DNA from: Nocardioides sp. Root682
GTDB lineage: Bacteria; Actinomycetota; Actinomycetes; Propionibacteriales; Nocardioidaceae
Assembly: GCF_001427795.1 (NCBI RefSeq)
Contig: NZ_LMHJ01000001.1
Span: 2,505,664-2,569,663, forward strand
Direction of reading: 5' to 3'
DNA: 64,000 nucleotides
Positions 39,916 to 50,800 of the stretch are shown piece after piece. A program made the position numbers and the translations under genes. The notes under the pieces were generated by a model. It saw only the letters and a program-made list of their open reading frames with translations, did not search any database and was not told the DNA's origin. Numbering within the stretch: the first letter of the stretch is position 1; each line of letters begins with the position of its first letter.

Positions 39916-41391
39916 TCAGGTGGTGACGAGATCAGCGGCCGTACGGGGCCGGAGGACGAGGAGGGCGACGAGCAGCGCGCCCGCCATCATTGCGACCGGG
40001 AGCCAGAAGGCCGACTGCACCGCCGCGCTGACGTCGGGTGCGAGGGCGAGCCGTTCTGCGGGGGAGAGTCGCTGCAGGTCGCCGATGCCGTCGTCGCCCA
40101 GCTGGGGCAGCCGCGCCGACAGCTGGCCGGCAAGGAGCACCGCCACGGCTGCCGTGGTGACCGAGGTGGCGAGCTGGTTGAGGACGTTGATCATCGTGCT
40201 CCCGGACGGGATGTCCACGTCCGCCAGGTCCCGGGTCGCCAGCGTGATCGTCGGGAGCATGGTCGCTCCGGCACCGGTCGTGCCGAGCATCAGGAACGGC
40301 ACCAGTGACCAGTACGACGCGTCGGCCGCCAGCTGCAGGGTGAAGCCGCCGTACCCGGTCACGGCCAGCGCGATCCCGGTCGAGATCACCCGCACCGGCG
40401 GCACCCGGTCGATCAGCCGGCCGGAGACCTGGATCGAGATCCCGGCGAGGACGGCCTGCGGGATCATCAGCAGCCCGGTCGTGGTGGCCGTCTCGCCGCG
40501 CGCGACCTGGAAGTAGAGCGGGACCAGGATGAGCGTCGAGAAGTAGCCGCCGGCGAACAGCACCATCAGCAGCGCGCCGCCGCCGGTCGCCCGCACTCCG
40601 AGCAGCCGCACCTTCAACAGGGGTACGGCGGTCGTCAGCGCATGCCGCACGAAGCCGGCGAGCAGCACCAGTCCCAGCCCGATCGGCACCACTGACCTGA
40701 GGTCCGAGAGATTGCCCTCGGCCAGCGAGGTGCCCACCACCAGCAGCGCCATCGCCGGAGCCAGAAGGAGCAGCCCGGCGCGGTCGAGGGGAACGGACGG
40801 GTCGCCCGGCACCGCGGGCAGGTTGCGTCGCCCGAGCCAGAGTGCGACCAGGCCGATGGGCACGTTGACCAGGAAGATCCAGCGCCACGACAGGCTGTCC
40901 AGCACCCAGCCGCCGAGCGGCGGACCGAGGACCGGCCCCACCAGGATGGGCAGGCCGAGCAGCGACATGACCCGGCCGCGGTCCCCGACCGGCGCCGCGC
41001 GCAACGCGAGGGTCATCGCGGCCGGCATCACGAAGCCACCGCCGAACCCCTGGACCACCCGGAAGGCGATCAGGCTCGGTGCGTCCCACGCGGTGGCGAC
41101 CAGGGCAGAACCCGCCGTGAACAGGGCGATCGCCGCGAGGAAGACCGAGCGGGCGCCGTACCTCCTGATCGCCCAGGCGGCTGCGGGAATCACGCTGGCC
41201 AGGGCGAGCGTGTAGCCGGTGCTCACCCACTGGATCACCGGCAGCGACGCGTCCATCTCCCGGGCGAGGGGTGCGAGCGCGACGGCGACGACGGTGACGT
41301 CGAGGGGGATCATCACCGTCCCGGCGATGACGGTGAGGGCGACGGTGGTGGCGCTCCGGGACGCGAGGGAAGGGCTGGCGAGAGCAGTCAT
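39916..41391 (-). CDS. MFS drug exporter, DHA2 (EmrB/QacA) type, 14 helices
   Basis: 491 residues with about fourteen transmembrane helices. Motifs: IPLDVTVVAVALAPLA near residue 28 (motif D1 region), RYGARSVFLAAIALFTAGSAL (motif A-like), RVVQGFGGGFVMPAAMTLALRAAP (in parts) and GPVLGPPLGGWVLDSLSWRWIFLVNVPIG (motif C and following, in parts). A proton-driven multidrug exporter is the likely role. A SoxR-like operator lies 17 bp upstream of the ATG, but no soxR gene is in the window. Confidence 0.93.
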   Translation of the reverse strand: MTALASPSLASRSATTVALTVIAGTVMIPLDVTVVAVALAPLAREMDASLPVIQWVSTGYTLALASVIPAAAWAIRRYGARSVFLAAIALFTAGSALVATAWDAPSLIAFRVVQGFGGGFVMPAAMTLALRAAPVGDRGRVMSLLGLPILVGPVLGPPLGGWVLDSLSWRWIFLVNVPIGLVALWLGRRNLPAVPGDPSVPLDRAGLLLLAPAMALLVVGTSLAEGNLSDLRSVVPIGLGLVLLAGFVRHALTTAVPLLKVRLLGVRATGGGALLMVLFAGGYFSTLILVPLYFQVARGETATTTGLLMIPQAVLAGISIQVSGRLIDRVPPVRVISTGIALAVTGYGGFTLQLAADASYWSLVPFLMLGTTGAGATMLPTITLATRDLADVDIPSGSTMINVLNQLATSVTTAAVAVLLAGQLSARLPQLGDDGIGDLQRLSPAERLALAPDVSAAVQSAFWLPVAMMAGALLVALLVLRPRTAADLVTT

Positions 41392-41407
41392 GGACCCTAC
41401 GGTCCAA

Positions 41408-41425
41408 CCTCAACTTCTGTTGAGG
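41408..41425. promoter_or_regulatory. SoxR/MerR-type operator upstream of the MFS exporter gene
   Basis: CCTCAAC-TTCT-GTTGAGG: perfect 7-bp arms with a 4-bp spacer, the same layout as the known SoxR box. It lies 17-34 bp upstream of the exporter ATG; a -35-like TTGACC overlaps it on the minus strand. The regulator is encoded elsewhere. Confidence 0.6.
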
Positions 41426-41431
41426 TCAAGC

Positions 41432-41466
41432 GGTCTCGAGACGGTTGCTGCGCAACCTCCTCGACC
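41432..41466. repeat. REP-like palindromic element
   Basis: GGTCTCGAGACGGTTG-CTG-CGCAACCTCCTCGACC. The arms pair with few mismatches, and the element matches the one at 19600-19634 in reverse orientation. It lies in the 141-bp region between the exporter operator and the LVIVD gene terminator. Confidence 0.6.
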
Positions 41467-41483
41467 AACGTCGCTCCGCTCGC

Positions 41484-41520
41484 ACCGGAGCCCCCGCCCA
41501 GAGTTGGCGGGGGCTCCGGT
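41484..41520. terminator. terminator hairpin after the LVIVD-repeat gene
   Basis: Perfect 15-bp inverted repeat (arms 41484-41498 and 41506-41520) around a 7-nt loop, 13 bp beyond the stop codon. No T run on the minus strand. Confidence 0.6.
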
Positions 41521-41532
41521 TGTCAGTGGCGA

Positions 41533-43065
41533 TCAGTACGACGTCTGCGACTGCACGTTCAGCTCGCCGACGGTCACGCCCTGGGCCGGGGCGACGCGTG
41601 GGTCGTTGACCTGGAACACGTCGAAGCCCTGCTGGATGTCACTGGAGTAGATGTGGCCGTTGTACCAGTACGCCGACCACGAGCCACCCAGGATCAGCCG
41701 CTCGGTCGAGAGGGGTCCGCGATCGAAGTACGCGATCTCCTTCGGGTGGGCCGAGTCGGTGAAGTCCCACACCGAGATCCCACCCTGGTACCAGGCCTGG
41801 ACCATGATGTCGCGGCCCTTCACCGGCACCAGCGAACCGTTGTGGGCCACGCAGTTCTCCGTGTTGGCCTGGGTCCGCGGGATCTTGAAGTAGGAGCGGA
41901 ACTGCAGCTTGCCGTCGACGATGTCGTAGATGCCGTCGGCACCCTTCACGTCGCCGACGGTCGGGTTGCAGGTCGGGCCGCCACCGCCGCCGAGCTCGTC
42001 GGTGAAGACGACCTTGGTGCCAGCGTTGTTGAACGTCGCCGAGTGCCAGAACGCGAAGTTCTCCGTGTCGCGCACCTGCTCGGTCACAACCGGGTTCTCG
42101 CGGTCGGAGATGTCGAGCAGCACGCCGTCACCCATGCACGCACCGGCCATGACGTCCTTGTTGGGATACGCCGTGAGGTCGTGGCACCCGGACGTCTCGC
42201 GGGAGTAGCCGCCCGAGGGGTTGCCGCCTTCCGGGAACAGCACCGGTGTGCTCACGATCGCCGCGTCCTCGGGAGCATCCACGGGCACCTTGACCACGCT
42301 GATCTGGTCGTGCGGCGGCTGGCAGTCCGGGTAGCTCGCGTTCGGTGCGTACGACGACGCGTAGACGAACACGTCCTTGCCGTCCTTCGACGGGGCCAGT
42401 GTGTGCGTGTGGGACCCGCACGCGGTCTCGACCGCGGCGACGTACTGCGGGGAGGTCGGGTCACTGATGTCGAAGACCCGGATGCCCTCCCACGACTCCT
42501 TGATCGTGGCCGACTGGGGCACGTTGTCGCAGGTGTTGTTGCTGCGGCTGGAGTCCACGCTGAGCACGAGCAGGTCGCCGTACACGGAGATGTCGTTCTG
42601 TGAACCGGGGCAGAGCACCTGGGTCACGATCCGCGGCTTGCGCGGCTTGCGGATGTCGTAGACGGTCAGGCCGTCGTAGTTGCCCTGGAAGGCGTAGTTG
42701 CCCTGGAAGGCGAGGTCGGTCTCGAACGACGACTCGGCCGAGAATGCTCCGGACTTCGGAAGGTTCGCGAGCAACTCGATGTTGCGGCTCTTTTCGATCG
42801 CACCGGGCGCGAGGACGGCGTCGGTGTCATCGAGCTGCGCGATGTCCTGGCCTGCGATGTCGTGGCCGGGCTGGCAGGCGTCGTCGAAGTTGTCGCCGGC
42901 CTTTTCGGCGGCGCGTTCCTGGCCGGGCGGACACGCCGAGGCAGGGTGGTCGTGGTCGCCGTCATGGGCGTCGGCGGGCAGGGTCACTGCCGTGATGCCG
43001 AGGGCCAGCACGCCCAGCGCGGTGACGCCGAGCCTGCGCAGGCGCAGGGGAACAGGGATCGCCAT
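41533..43065 (-). CDS. secreted LVIVD-repeat beta-propeller protein
   Basis: 510 residues. Signal peptide (LRRLGVTALGVLALGITAVTLPADA) then a His/Asp-rich start (HDGDHDHPASACPPG) and a propeller with repeated LTVYDIRKPRKPRIV, IRVFDISDPTSPQYVAAV, LLDISDRENPVV and ISVWDFTDSAHPKEIA, the LVIVD pattern. Several Cys pairs (ACQPG, VLCPGS, NNTCDN, ACGSH) suggest disulfides. ATG at 43065 with GGGAG upstream. The HDGDHDH stretch and divergent DUF305 gene hint at metal handling, but no function is established. Confidence 0.87.
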   Translation of the reverse strand: MAIPVPLRLRRLGVTALGVLALGITAVTLPADAHDGDHDHPASACPPGQERAAEKAGDNFDDACQPGHDIAGQDIAQLDDTDAVLAPGAIEKSRNIELLANLPKSGAFSAESSFETDLAFQGNYAFQGNYDGLTVYDIRKPRKPRIVTQVLCPGSQNDISVYGDLLVLSVDSSRSNNTCDNVPQSATIKESWEGIRVFDISDPTSPQYVAAVETACGSHTHTLAPSKDGKDVFVYASSYAPNASYPDCQPPHDQISVVKVPVDAPEDAAIVSTPVLFPEGGNPSGGYSRETSGCHDLTAYPNKDVMAGACMGDGVLLDISDRENPVVTEQVRDTENFAFWHSATFNNAGTKVVFTDELGGGGGPTCNPTVGDVKGADGIYDIVDGKLQFRSYFKIPRTQANTENCVAHNGSLVPVKGRDIMVQAWYQGGISVWDFTDSAHPKEIAYFDRGPLSTERLILGGSWSAYWYNGHIYSSDIQQGFDVFQVNDPRVAPAQGVTVGELNVQSQTSY

Positions 43066-43112
43066 GTTCACTCCCGAGAAAAAGTTGGCTGCGGATCCGA
43101 GCTTCGACCCTC

Positions 43113-43131
43113 GCCTATGGTGAGGGCTTCC
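43113..43131. promoter_or_regulatory. imperfect palindrome between divergent LVIVD and DUF305 genes
   Basis: CCCTCGCC-TAT-GGTGAGGG pairs 7 of 8 bases and lies in the 92-bp divergent promoter region. It could be a shared operator. Confidence 0.4.
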
Positions 43132-43157
43132 CACAACCCCTTTTGAGGAGCTTCTCG

Positions 43158-43847
43158 GTGTCTCGGTCTCGGTCTCGGTCCTGGTCGATGTCGTTGTGCT
43201 CTGCCGCCGTCGCCCTCGTGGCGGCGCTCTCGCTGAGCGGATGTCTGGAGAAGGAGAACGACCCGGAGCCGGACGACTCGTCCTCGCCCCGGGTCGTGCG
43301 GCCCGGGGGACCGGGGGACGACGCGGCCACCGTCGATCCCGGTCAGGTCGTGAAGGAGTCCGACGTCGCCCACGACGACGTGGCCTTCATGCAGATGATG
43401 ATCCCGCACCACGCGCAGGCGCTGACCATGTCGAAGCTGGCCCGCACCCGCGCGGAGTCCCCCGCAGTGAAGTCGATCGCGCGCCGGATCCTCGCCGCCC
43501 AGCGGCCGGAGATCCTGACCATGGCCGCGTGGCTCGAGAACAAGGGCGTCGCCGTACCGTCGGCCAAGGACGACCCGGCGGACTTCGATCACGGCGAGCA
43601 CGGACACGACACGATGCACGGGATGCTCACCGACGCCCAGCTCGCCGACCTCAGGAACGCCAGCGGCGCGGACTTCGACCGGCTCTACCTCGAGGGCATG
43701 ATCCAGCACCACGAGGGCGCGATCACGATGGCTGACGCCGTCGCGACGGGTGGCACCGACGTGCAGGTGACCGAGATCGCCAACGAGATCGTGATCGGCC
43801 AGGGCGCCGAGATCGACCGGATGAAGGCGTTGCTGGCGGGCCTCTGA
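43158..43847 (+). CDS. DUF305 domain lipoprotein
   Basis: 229 residues from the GTG at 43158 with GAGGAG 8 nt upstream. The N-terminus SRSRSRSW is encoded by a TCGGTC-type hexamer run; then lipobox LSGC, an acidic linker and two DUF305 copies of the HH motif: FMQMMIPHHAQALTMSKLA near residue 80 and YLEGMIQHHEGAITMADA near 190, plus a His-rich HGEHGHDTMHGM between. Ferritin-like helical fold, often found with copper or redox genes. Function unknown. Confidence 0.88.
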   Translation: MSRSRSRSWSMSLCSAAVALVAALSLSGCLEKENDPEPDDSSSPRVVRPGGPGDDAATVDPGQVVKESDVAHDDVAFMQMMIPHHAQALTMSKLARTRAESPAVKSIARRILAAQRPEILTMAAWLENKGVAVPSAKDDPADFDHGEHGHDTMHGMLTDAQLADLRNASGADFDRLYLEGMIQHHEGAITMADAVATGGTDVQVTEIANEIVIGQGAEIDRMKALLAGL

Positions 43848-43906
43848 CCGGCCGATTTCGCCCGGTGTTCGGCCACTGGCATTGCGCGCCCCCCCGGCCC
43901 AGCGGT

Positions 43907-43912
43907 TAGCGT
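43907..43912 (+). promoter_or_regulatory. -10 hexamer TAGCGT, leaderless start of small gene at 43920
   Basis: TAGCGT, 7 nt, ATG 43920. Confidence 0.45.
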
Positions 43913-43919
43913 GGAGCCC

Positions 43920-44192
43920 ATGACTCGGGATCATGAACACGCTGGCGCGCACACCGCATCGCGTCCGGCCCGCCAGTACAGCGGCCCGCCGACGGCCTAC
44001 TCCATCCGGCAATTCGTCGCCTACCAGCGGCTGATCGAGCGCCGCGAACGCGTCGATCCGGCGGTGGCCGTCGCGGAGTACGCGCGGGCGAACCCCGGCA
44101 TCGACCTCGACGCCCGCAGCACCTTCGCGGAGTGGCGGCGCGGCAGTCGCCTCGACGACACCGCCGAGCGCCCGGGTGGCTACTTCCGCTGA
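43920..44192 (+). CDS. small protein of unknown function
   Basis: 90 residues, very basic and hydrophilic, no signal peptide or membrane segment (SIRQFVAYQRLIERRERVDPAVAVAEYARANPGIDL in part, then FAEWRRGSRLDD). Start ATG 43920 follows the TAGCGT hexamer by 7 nt. I do not recognise it. Could be nucleic-acid binding from its charge, but that is speculation. Confidence 0.6.
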   Translation: MTRDHEHAGAHTASRPARQYSGPPTAYSIRQFVAYQRLIERRERVDPAVAVAEYARANPGIDLDARSTFAEWRRGSRLDDTAERPGGYFR

Positions 44193-44252
44193 CCCTGCGG
44201 ACGACGCTGCGGATGACGGGGCGCGGATGACGGGTCGTGCGCACGGCGGCCC

Positions 44253-44258
44253 TACGCT
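44253..44258 (+). promoter_or_regulatory. -10 hexamer TACGCT, leaderless start of DUF2784 gene
   Basis: TACGCT, 6 nt, ATG 44265. Confidence 0.45.
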
Positions 44259-44264
44259 CCAGAC

Positions 44265-44606
44265 ATGCATCGAATCGTGGCCGCCGCAGCGTGCGCCGTC
44301 CACATGGTCTTCGTCGCGTTCGCGATCCTGGGCGGCTTCCTCGCCTGGATGATGCCGTGGGTGTTCCTTCCCCACCTCGCGGCCGCGGCCTGGGGAGGCC
44401 GGATGTCGGTCTCCCGCGCGGCGTGCCCGCTGTCCCGGATCGAGGACTGGGGACGCGAGGGCGCGGGCCGGCCGCCGATGGGGGAGCGAGGCTTCATCGC
44501 GCACTACTTCGAGGGCAACGTCTACCCCGCGAAGATCGCCCGCAGGGTCGAGGTCCTGGTCGGGACGCTCGTCGTCGGCTCGTGGCTCGGCCTCGTCGTC
44601 CGCTGA
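44265..44606 (+). CDS. DUF2784 family membrane protein
   Basis: 113 residues, about three transmembrane helices: AAAACAVHMVFVAFAILGGFLAW, then VFLPHLAAAAWGG, and a C-terminal VLVGTLVVGSWLGLVV. Between them lies a conserved CPLSRIEDWGREGAG and FIAHYFEGNVYPAKI, both DUF2784 hallmarks. No known function. ATG at 44265 follows a TACGCT hexamer by 6 nt. Confidence 0.88.
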   Translation: MHRIVAAAACAVHMVFVAFAILGGFLAWMMPWVFLPHLAAAAWGGRMSVSRAACPLSRIEDWGREGAGRPPMGERGFIAHYFEGNVYPAKIARRVEVLVGTLVVGSWLGLVVR

Positions 44607-44740
44607 CCAAATTCTGAAGAGCCGTCACCAAATAACACATCGCGGACGGCGCCGCAAGGGGCAGAATCGAGGCTCTCGCATCGGCGGCTGCCCGCGTAGC
44701 GTCCACGAACAGTGCCGGATCTCTGTGCACTGGCCCAACT

Positions 44741-44758
44741 CAGACCTCGGTCGGTCTG
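44741..44758. promoter_or_regulatory. inverted repeat CAGACC-N6-GGTCTG upstream of the giant repeat gene
   Basis: Perfect 6-bp arms (44741-44746 and 44753-44758) in the 201-bp upstream region of the large secreted protein gene. Possible operator. Nothing else clear is visible in this region beyond A/T-rich sequence near 44605-44640. Confidence 0.3.
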
Positions 44759-44807
44759 ATGTGTTCTCGGGGGGCATTGTTCCAACCGAGTCATGGGGGC
44801 TCCGAAC

Positions 44808-47800
44808 ATGCGTGCGTTGCGACTTCTTCTTGCCGGGGCCATCTCAGCCGCTGGATTGACCGCCGTCGTCGCGCCACCGGCGGTCGCCGCGAACGCCACC
44901 GTCAGTGGCTTCTCGCAGTGCTCCAACGGCACCGGTACGGCGTTGACGTGCGCCGGCGGCTGGATCAACGGCGCCATCCAGAGCAGCAACTCCCACTTCA
45001 ACGAGGACCAGGTCGTGCCGCAGCGCGCCGTCCTCTCGTTGCCCGCTGACAATGCCGAGCACTCCCTGACCTTCACCTACCAGGACCGCAAGGGGAGCGT
45101 GCACGCCTACGACTCCCTCGCGACGTGGAACAAGACCGTCTCCGCCGCCGACCCCTGCCAGAGCCTGTCCGCGAGCCTGTGCTCGGCCGCGCCGTCGACC
45201 ATGCCCATGGCCACGGACCCGGCGCTCAACATCCCGCCTGCCGCCGCCACTCTCTCGACCGCCGTCGCCGCCCACCAGCTCCCTGCGGCCGACCGCCTGT
45301 GGACGCTGTACGGCGGCGTCCTGACCAGCGACGCCGTGATCTCGCACAGCTCCCCGGCCGCCGGTGACGACCTGGTCACCGTGACCGTCCGCTTCCGGAA
45401 CGCCACTCCTGCGGTGGCTCGCGACGTCGTACTGCTGTTCGGCGGGCACCTCGCCGTCGGCGGGCCGAACACCCTGCCGCGCGCCTGGGGCCAGAACCTC
45501 GGCGCCAGCTCGGTGAGCGGTGGCCCGTACGCGTTCAAGCTCGAGCAGATCGACGGCGGCTCCACGGGCGCGACCGCCAACACCATCCAGGCCAGCGCGA
45601 CAGGCCCCGTGCCGCCGCCGGCCTTCACGATCACCAAGACGGCCAGCCCGACCACCGCCACCCCCGGCCAGACGGTCAACTACACGGTCACGGTCAAGAA
45701 CAGCGGTGGTCAGGCCGGGTCCACGACGTTCACCGATGACCACGCGGACACCGTCACGCCCTCGGCCGTGACCAGTACGCCGTCCGGCGGCACCTGTGTC
45801 GCCGTCACCACCGGCAACAAGGTGCTCAACTGCACCACCTCGAGCATCGCCGCTGGCTCCTCCCAGGTCTTCATCTACTCCGCGGTGATGCCCGGATCCT
45901 TCACGTCGGGCGCCGGTTCCGGCGGTTGCGGGAGCGGCCTGTACCCCGTGGCCAACACGGCCACCCTCACGGGCGCGAACCCCGCCGTGGGCGCGCTCCC
46001 GGCCACGGCAACGGTCTGCGTGAACGCATCTCCCCAGTTCACCGTCACGAAGGTCGCCAGCAACCTGTTGCCGAGCGTCGGCCAGACGATCACCTACACG
46101 ATCACGGTCAAGAACACGGGTACGGCGTCCGGCTCCACCACCTTCACCGACGACTACGACAACCGGCTGGACCCGGCGGCTCCGGGCGGTTGCTCCAAGG
46201 CCGGCGGCGTGTTGACGTGCACCACCAACCAGCTGGCGCCCAACGCGACCCAGGACTTCAGCTACAGCGTGGTCCTGCCCGGTTCCTTCGACGGCAGCGA
46301 CCACACCGGTTGCGCGGCCGACCGCTATCCGGTGAAGAACACCGCCTCCATCGGGACGACCAGCACGTCCGTCGTCACGGTCTGCGTCCTCGCGGCCGTC
46401 AAGTTCACCGTGACCAAGGTCGCCGACGACCTGACCGCGACCCCGGGACAGCTGATCCAGTACACGATCACGGTCAAGAACGAGGGCACCGCCGCCGGGT
46501 CGACGACCTTCACGGACAACTTCGACGACCGGCTCTCGCCGAGCTCTGCGACGTCGGTGCCGACCGGCAACAACTGCTCGCCGACGACCACGGGCGACAA
46601 GGTCTTCACCTGCACCACCGGAACCATCGCCGCCGGCCAGTCGCAGACCTTCACCTACACCGCCGCCATGCCGACGACCTTCTCCGGTTCCACCGGAGCG
46701 TGTGGAACGGGCTCCTACCCGATCGTCAACAACGTCACCCTGGCCAACAACCAGACGAACGGGGTCACCGTGTGTGTCGGTGCCGGCCCCAACTTCACCA
46801 TCACCAAGGACGTGGACGACAACACCCCGGAACCGGGTCAGACGGTCACCTACACCCTCAAGGTGAAGAACACCGGCTCGGCAGAGGGATCCACCAGCGT
46901 CACCGACACCTACGACCCCCGGATGCAGGTGAACCTGGCGACCGGCTGCTACGCCTACGGCTCGACCGACAGCTTCACCTGTGGGATCGGCAACATGCTG
47001 CCGGGCGCCACGGTCACCATCACCTACACGGCGGTGGTCCCCTCCAGCTTCGGTCCGACCTCGGGTGGTGAGCCGTGTGCCGTCGGGAGCTACCCGATCA
47101 AGAACACCGCGACGGTGCTGAACGGGCCCAGCGACTCGGAGACCCTCTGCGTCGCGGCCGCGCCGAACCTGTCCGTGACCAAGACGGTCAACGACACGAC
47201 CGGCGTGCCGAACCAGGTCCTGACCTACACGATCACGGTCAGGAACACGGGCACCGCCGCCGGCACCACCAGCTTCGTCGACAACTTCGACGACCGGCTC
47301 TCCCCGACCAACATCACCCGGACCCCGAACACGGGCTCCTGCACGGTCGTCGGTACGACGGCGAAGACCCTGAACTGTTCGACGGGCGTCATCCCGGCCG
47401 GTGAGCAGCAGGTCTTCACCTACCAGGTGACCCTCCCGGCGACGTACGACACGGAGAACGGCGAGGGCTCCTGCGACCCAGGCACCTACCTCGTCGCGAA
47501 CCGCGTCAACCTCGGCAACGGGTTGGGCAGCGCGGGCGTCGACGTGTGCGTCACCGCCGCGCCGCACTTCCTGGTCGAGAAGTCGATCGACAAGTCCAAC
47601 CCGGCACCCGGCGAGACCGTCACCTACACGATCAAGGTGACCAACGACGGCACGTCGTCGGGCGCGACCACCTGGTCCGACGACTACGACAACCGGCTGT
47701 CGCCGGGCAGCGCAACGTCCACCCCCGCGGGCAACAACTGCACCCCCGCCGCAGGCGCGTTCACGGCCTGCCAGACCGGCGTGATCAAGGCCCTCGGACA

Positions 47801-50800
47801 GCAGACCTTCAGCTACTCGGCGAAGATCCCGGACACCTTCTCCGGGAGCACCGGCGGCTGCGCACCGGGCACCTTCGAGATCTACAACAAGGTCGTGCTC
47901 GGCAGCGGAGCCCAGGACGACGTCTCCCTCTGCGTCACCGCAGCGCCTGACTTCGACGTCACGAAGAGTGTCGACGACACCGACGTCGCCCCCGGCGACA
48001 CAGTGACCTACACGCTCACCGTGGAGAACAACGGCACCAGCTCGGGCTCGACGACGATCGTCGACGACTACGACAACCGCCTCGACCCGAGCACTCCCGG
48101 TGGCTGCACGAAGGGCGGCGGCAAGCTGACCTGCACGACGGGCACCATCCTCGCGGGCGGCAACCAGGTCTTCACCTACACCGCCGTCATCCCGACCTCC
48201 TTCACCGGAGAGGACGGTGCCGGCGACTGCGATCCGGGTGAGTTCCAGATCGTGAACAGCGTGACCGTCTCGGGTACGACGGCCGCCGACAGCGTCGAGC
48301 TCTGCGTCCCTGCCGCCCCTGACTTCTCCGTGGTCAAGACGGTGAACGACACCACCGTCGGCGCCGGCGAGCTCGTCACCTACACGGTCACCGTCAAGAA
48401 CATCGGCAAGGCTCCCGGCAGCACCACGTTCGTCGACAACTTCGACGACCGCCTGGCGCCGTCGTCCGCGGTGTCGACGCCTGCCGGCAACGACTGTGCA
48501 CCGACCGTGTCCGAGGGCAACGAGCTGTTCGACTGCGACACCGCCTCCCTGGACCCGGGCCAGTCCCAGAAGTTCGTCTACTCGGCCGTGATGCCAGACG
48601 CCTTCACCAACGAGGACGCGACCTGTGCGGGTGGCGGCTTCGCCGTCGTCAACAAGGTGTCCGTCGACAGCGACACCAGCGATGAAGTCACCATCTGTGT
48701 CGCCGCTGCGCCGAAGTTCACCATCACGAAGTCGCCGAGCTCCTCCACGGCGATGCCGGGCGGTTCGGTCGGCTACGACATCACCGTCAAGAACATCGGT
48801 ACGGCCGAGGGCTCGACCACCTTCACCGACCAGGCGGAAGCGACCATCACGTCCACGCCGGAGGGCTGTGACCTGGTCACCGCCCACTCGTTGAGCTGCA
48901 CCACGGAGTCCCTCGAGGCCGGCGAGAGCCAGCTGTTCGAGTACGACGCCACCGTCCCGGCCACCTACACCGGCGAGCCGGACGTCGAGGACTGTGACCC
49001 GCCGGCGTACCCGGTCCGCAACCGGGCCCGGCTCGCCAACGGTGACGTCGCCGACGCGGTCGTGTGTGTCGGGGCGGCCCCGGACTTCACCGTCGAGAAG
49101 ACGGTGGACGACGCGACCGGCGTACCGGGCCAGACGGTCCACTACACGCTCACCGTCACCAACAACGGCGCTGCTGCGGGCGCGACCACGCTGGTCGATG
49201 ACTACGACAACCGGTTGACGCCGACCGTGCCCGGCGGCTGTACCGCCGCGAACGGGCTCCTCACCTGCACCACCGGCGTGCTCCTGTCCGGCGGACAGCA
49301 GCAGTTCAAGTACGACGCCGTCCTGCCCGCGACGTACTCCGGCACCTCCGGAGTCGCGCCGTGCCAGACGGGTGAGTACCCGGTCGTGAACTCGGTCCGG
49401 ATCGACGGCGAGCTGGTGGCCGAGAAGACGGTGTGTGTCGCGGCGGCCCCGAAGTTCACCGTCGACAAGTCGGCCGACGACGTCACCGCGACGCCCGGCC
49501 AGGTCATCACCTACAAGGTGACGGTCAAGAACACCGGATCGGTCGCCGGCTCGACCACCTTCACCGACGACTACGACTCCCGCCTGTCGCCGTCGGTGCC
49601 CTCGGAGTGCACGGCCGCGGGTGGCGTGCTCACCTGCGAGACGCCTGTCATCCAGCCCGGCACCGAGGCGGTCATCACCTACACCGCCGCGATGCCGGCC
49701 AGCTTCACCGGACCCTCGGGCCTGGGTGACTGTGCAACGGGATCCTTCCCGGTCGCGAACGGCGTGCTGATGGCCAACGGGACCAACGACGCGGTCACTG
49801 TCTGTGTGGCAGCCGCCTCGAAGATCACCCTGAAGAAGACCTCCTCGGTCGACAACCGCCCCAACGGCGACCAGGTGCTGACCTACACGATCAGCTGGGT
49901 CAACAACGGCCCCGCCGAGGCCTTGCAGGTGGTGCTGACCGACGCCATCCCGGCCGGGACGCAGTACGTGTCCTGCACCGACGGGTGTTCGGTCGCCGGG
50001 TCTCCCGCCACGGCGACGTGGAACCTCGCTCCGATCGCTCCGCTCGGTGGCAGCGGCTCGGTGACGCTGGTGGTCAAGCTCGTCAGCAACCAGGTCTGCA
50101 CCGTCCCGAACACGGCGAAGATCAAGGTCGGCGCCGAGCCGGTGATCAGCTCCAACCCGGTGTCCGACAACGTCACCCCGCAACCGGACCCGTCGACCGG
50201 GAAGTCGAACGGCGCCGCCATCGGCGTCCAGGTCAAGACCTCCGGCATCCTGACCCTGATCACGGGCCTGGCCAATGCGGTCATCAGCAACAACAGCACG
50301 GTCGCCATCAGCAACGCCTCGAGCAGCCAGACGGGTCTCGGGGGTCCGACCACGAACAGTGACTCGCTCCTGTCGCTCAGCCTGGGTGGACTGCTCACGG
50401 CCGGGGTCGTCAGCACGACGAGTTCCAGCTCGGTCACGGCAGCTCCTGCGGAGGCCCGGCAGACCACGACGGCAGAGGTCGCCGGTGTGTGCCTGGTGCC
50501 GGTCGCGGGACTGTGCACCGTGCAGACGGGCACGGTCCGGGCGGTCGCCTCGACGTCCGCGAACGGGTACTACGCCACGGCCACCTCGACCGGTTCGACG
50601 ATCCAGGACCTGAAGATCGCCGGACTGGCGACCCCGGTCGACCTCAACCAGACCACGACGATCCCGCTGAATCCACTGGTCTTCGGCAAGAACAGCTATG
50701 TCGCGATCAACGAACGGACGTCCTCGACCGGCCTCTCGGGCGGCAAGTACGTCGCTGACCAGAGCGTGGCGATGATCCACGTGAAGATCACCGGTCTCCT

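Noticed and set aside
45624..50190. CRISPR-like or recent tandem DNA repeat
   Set aside because: The units are 366-414 bp, diverged and in frame with a conserved protein motif; no short direct repeats or spacers.
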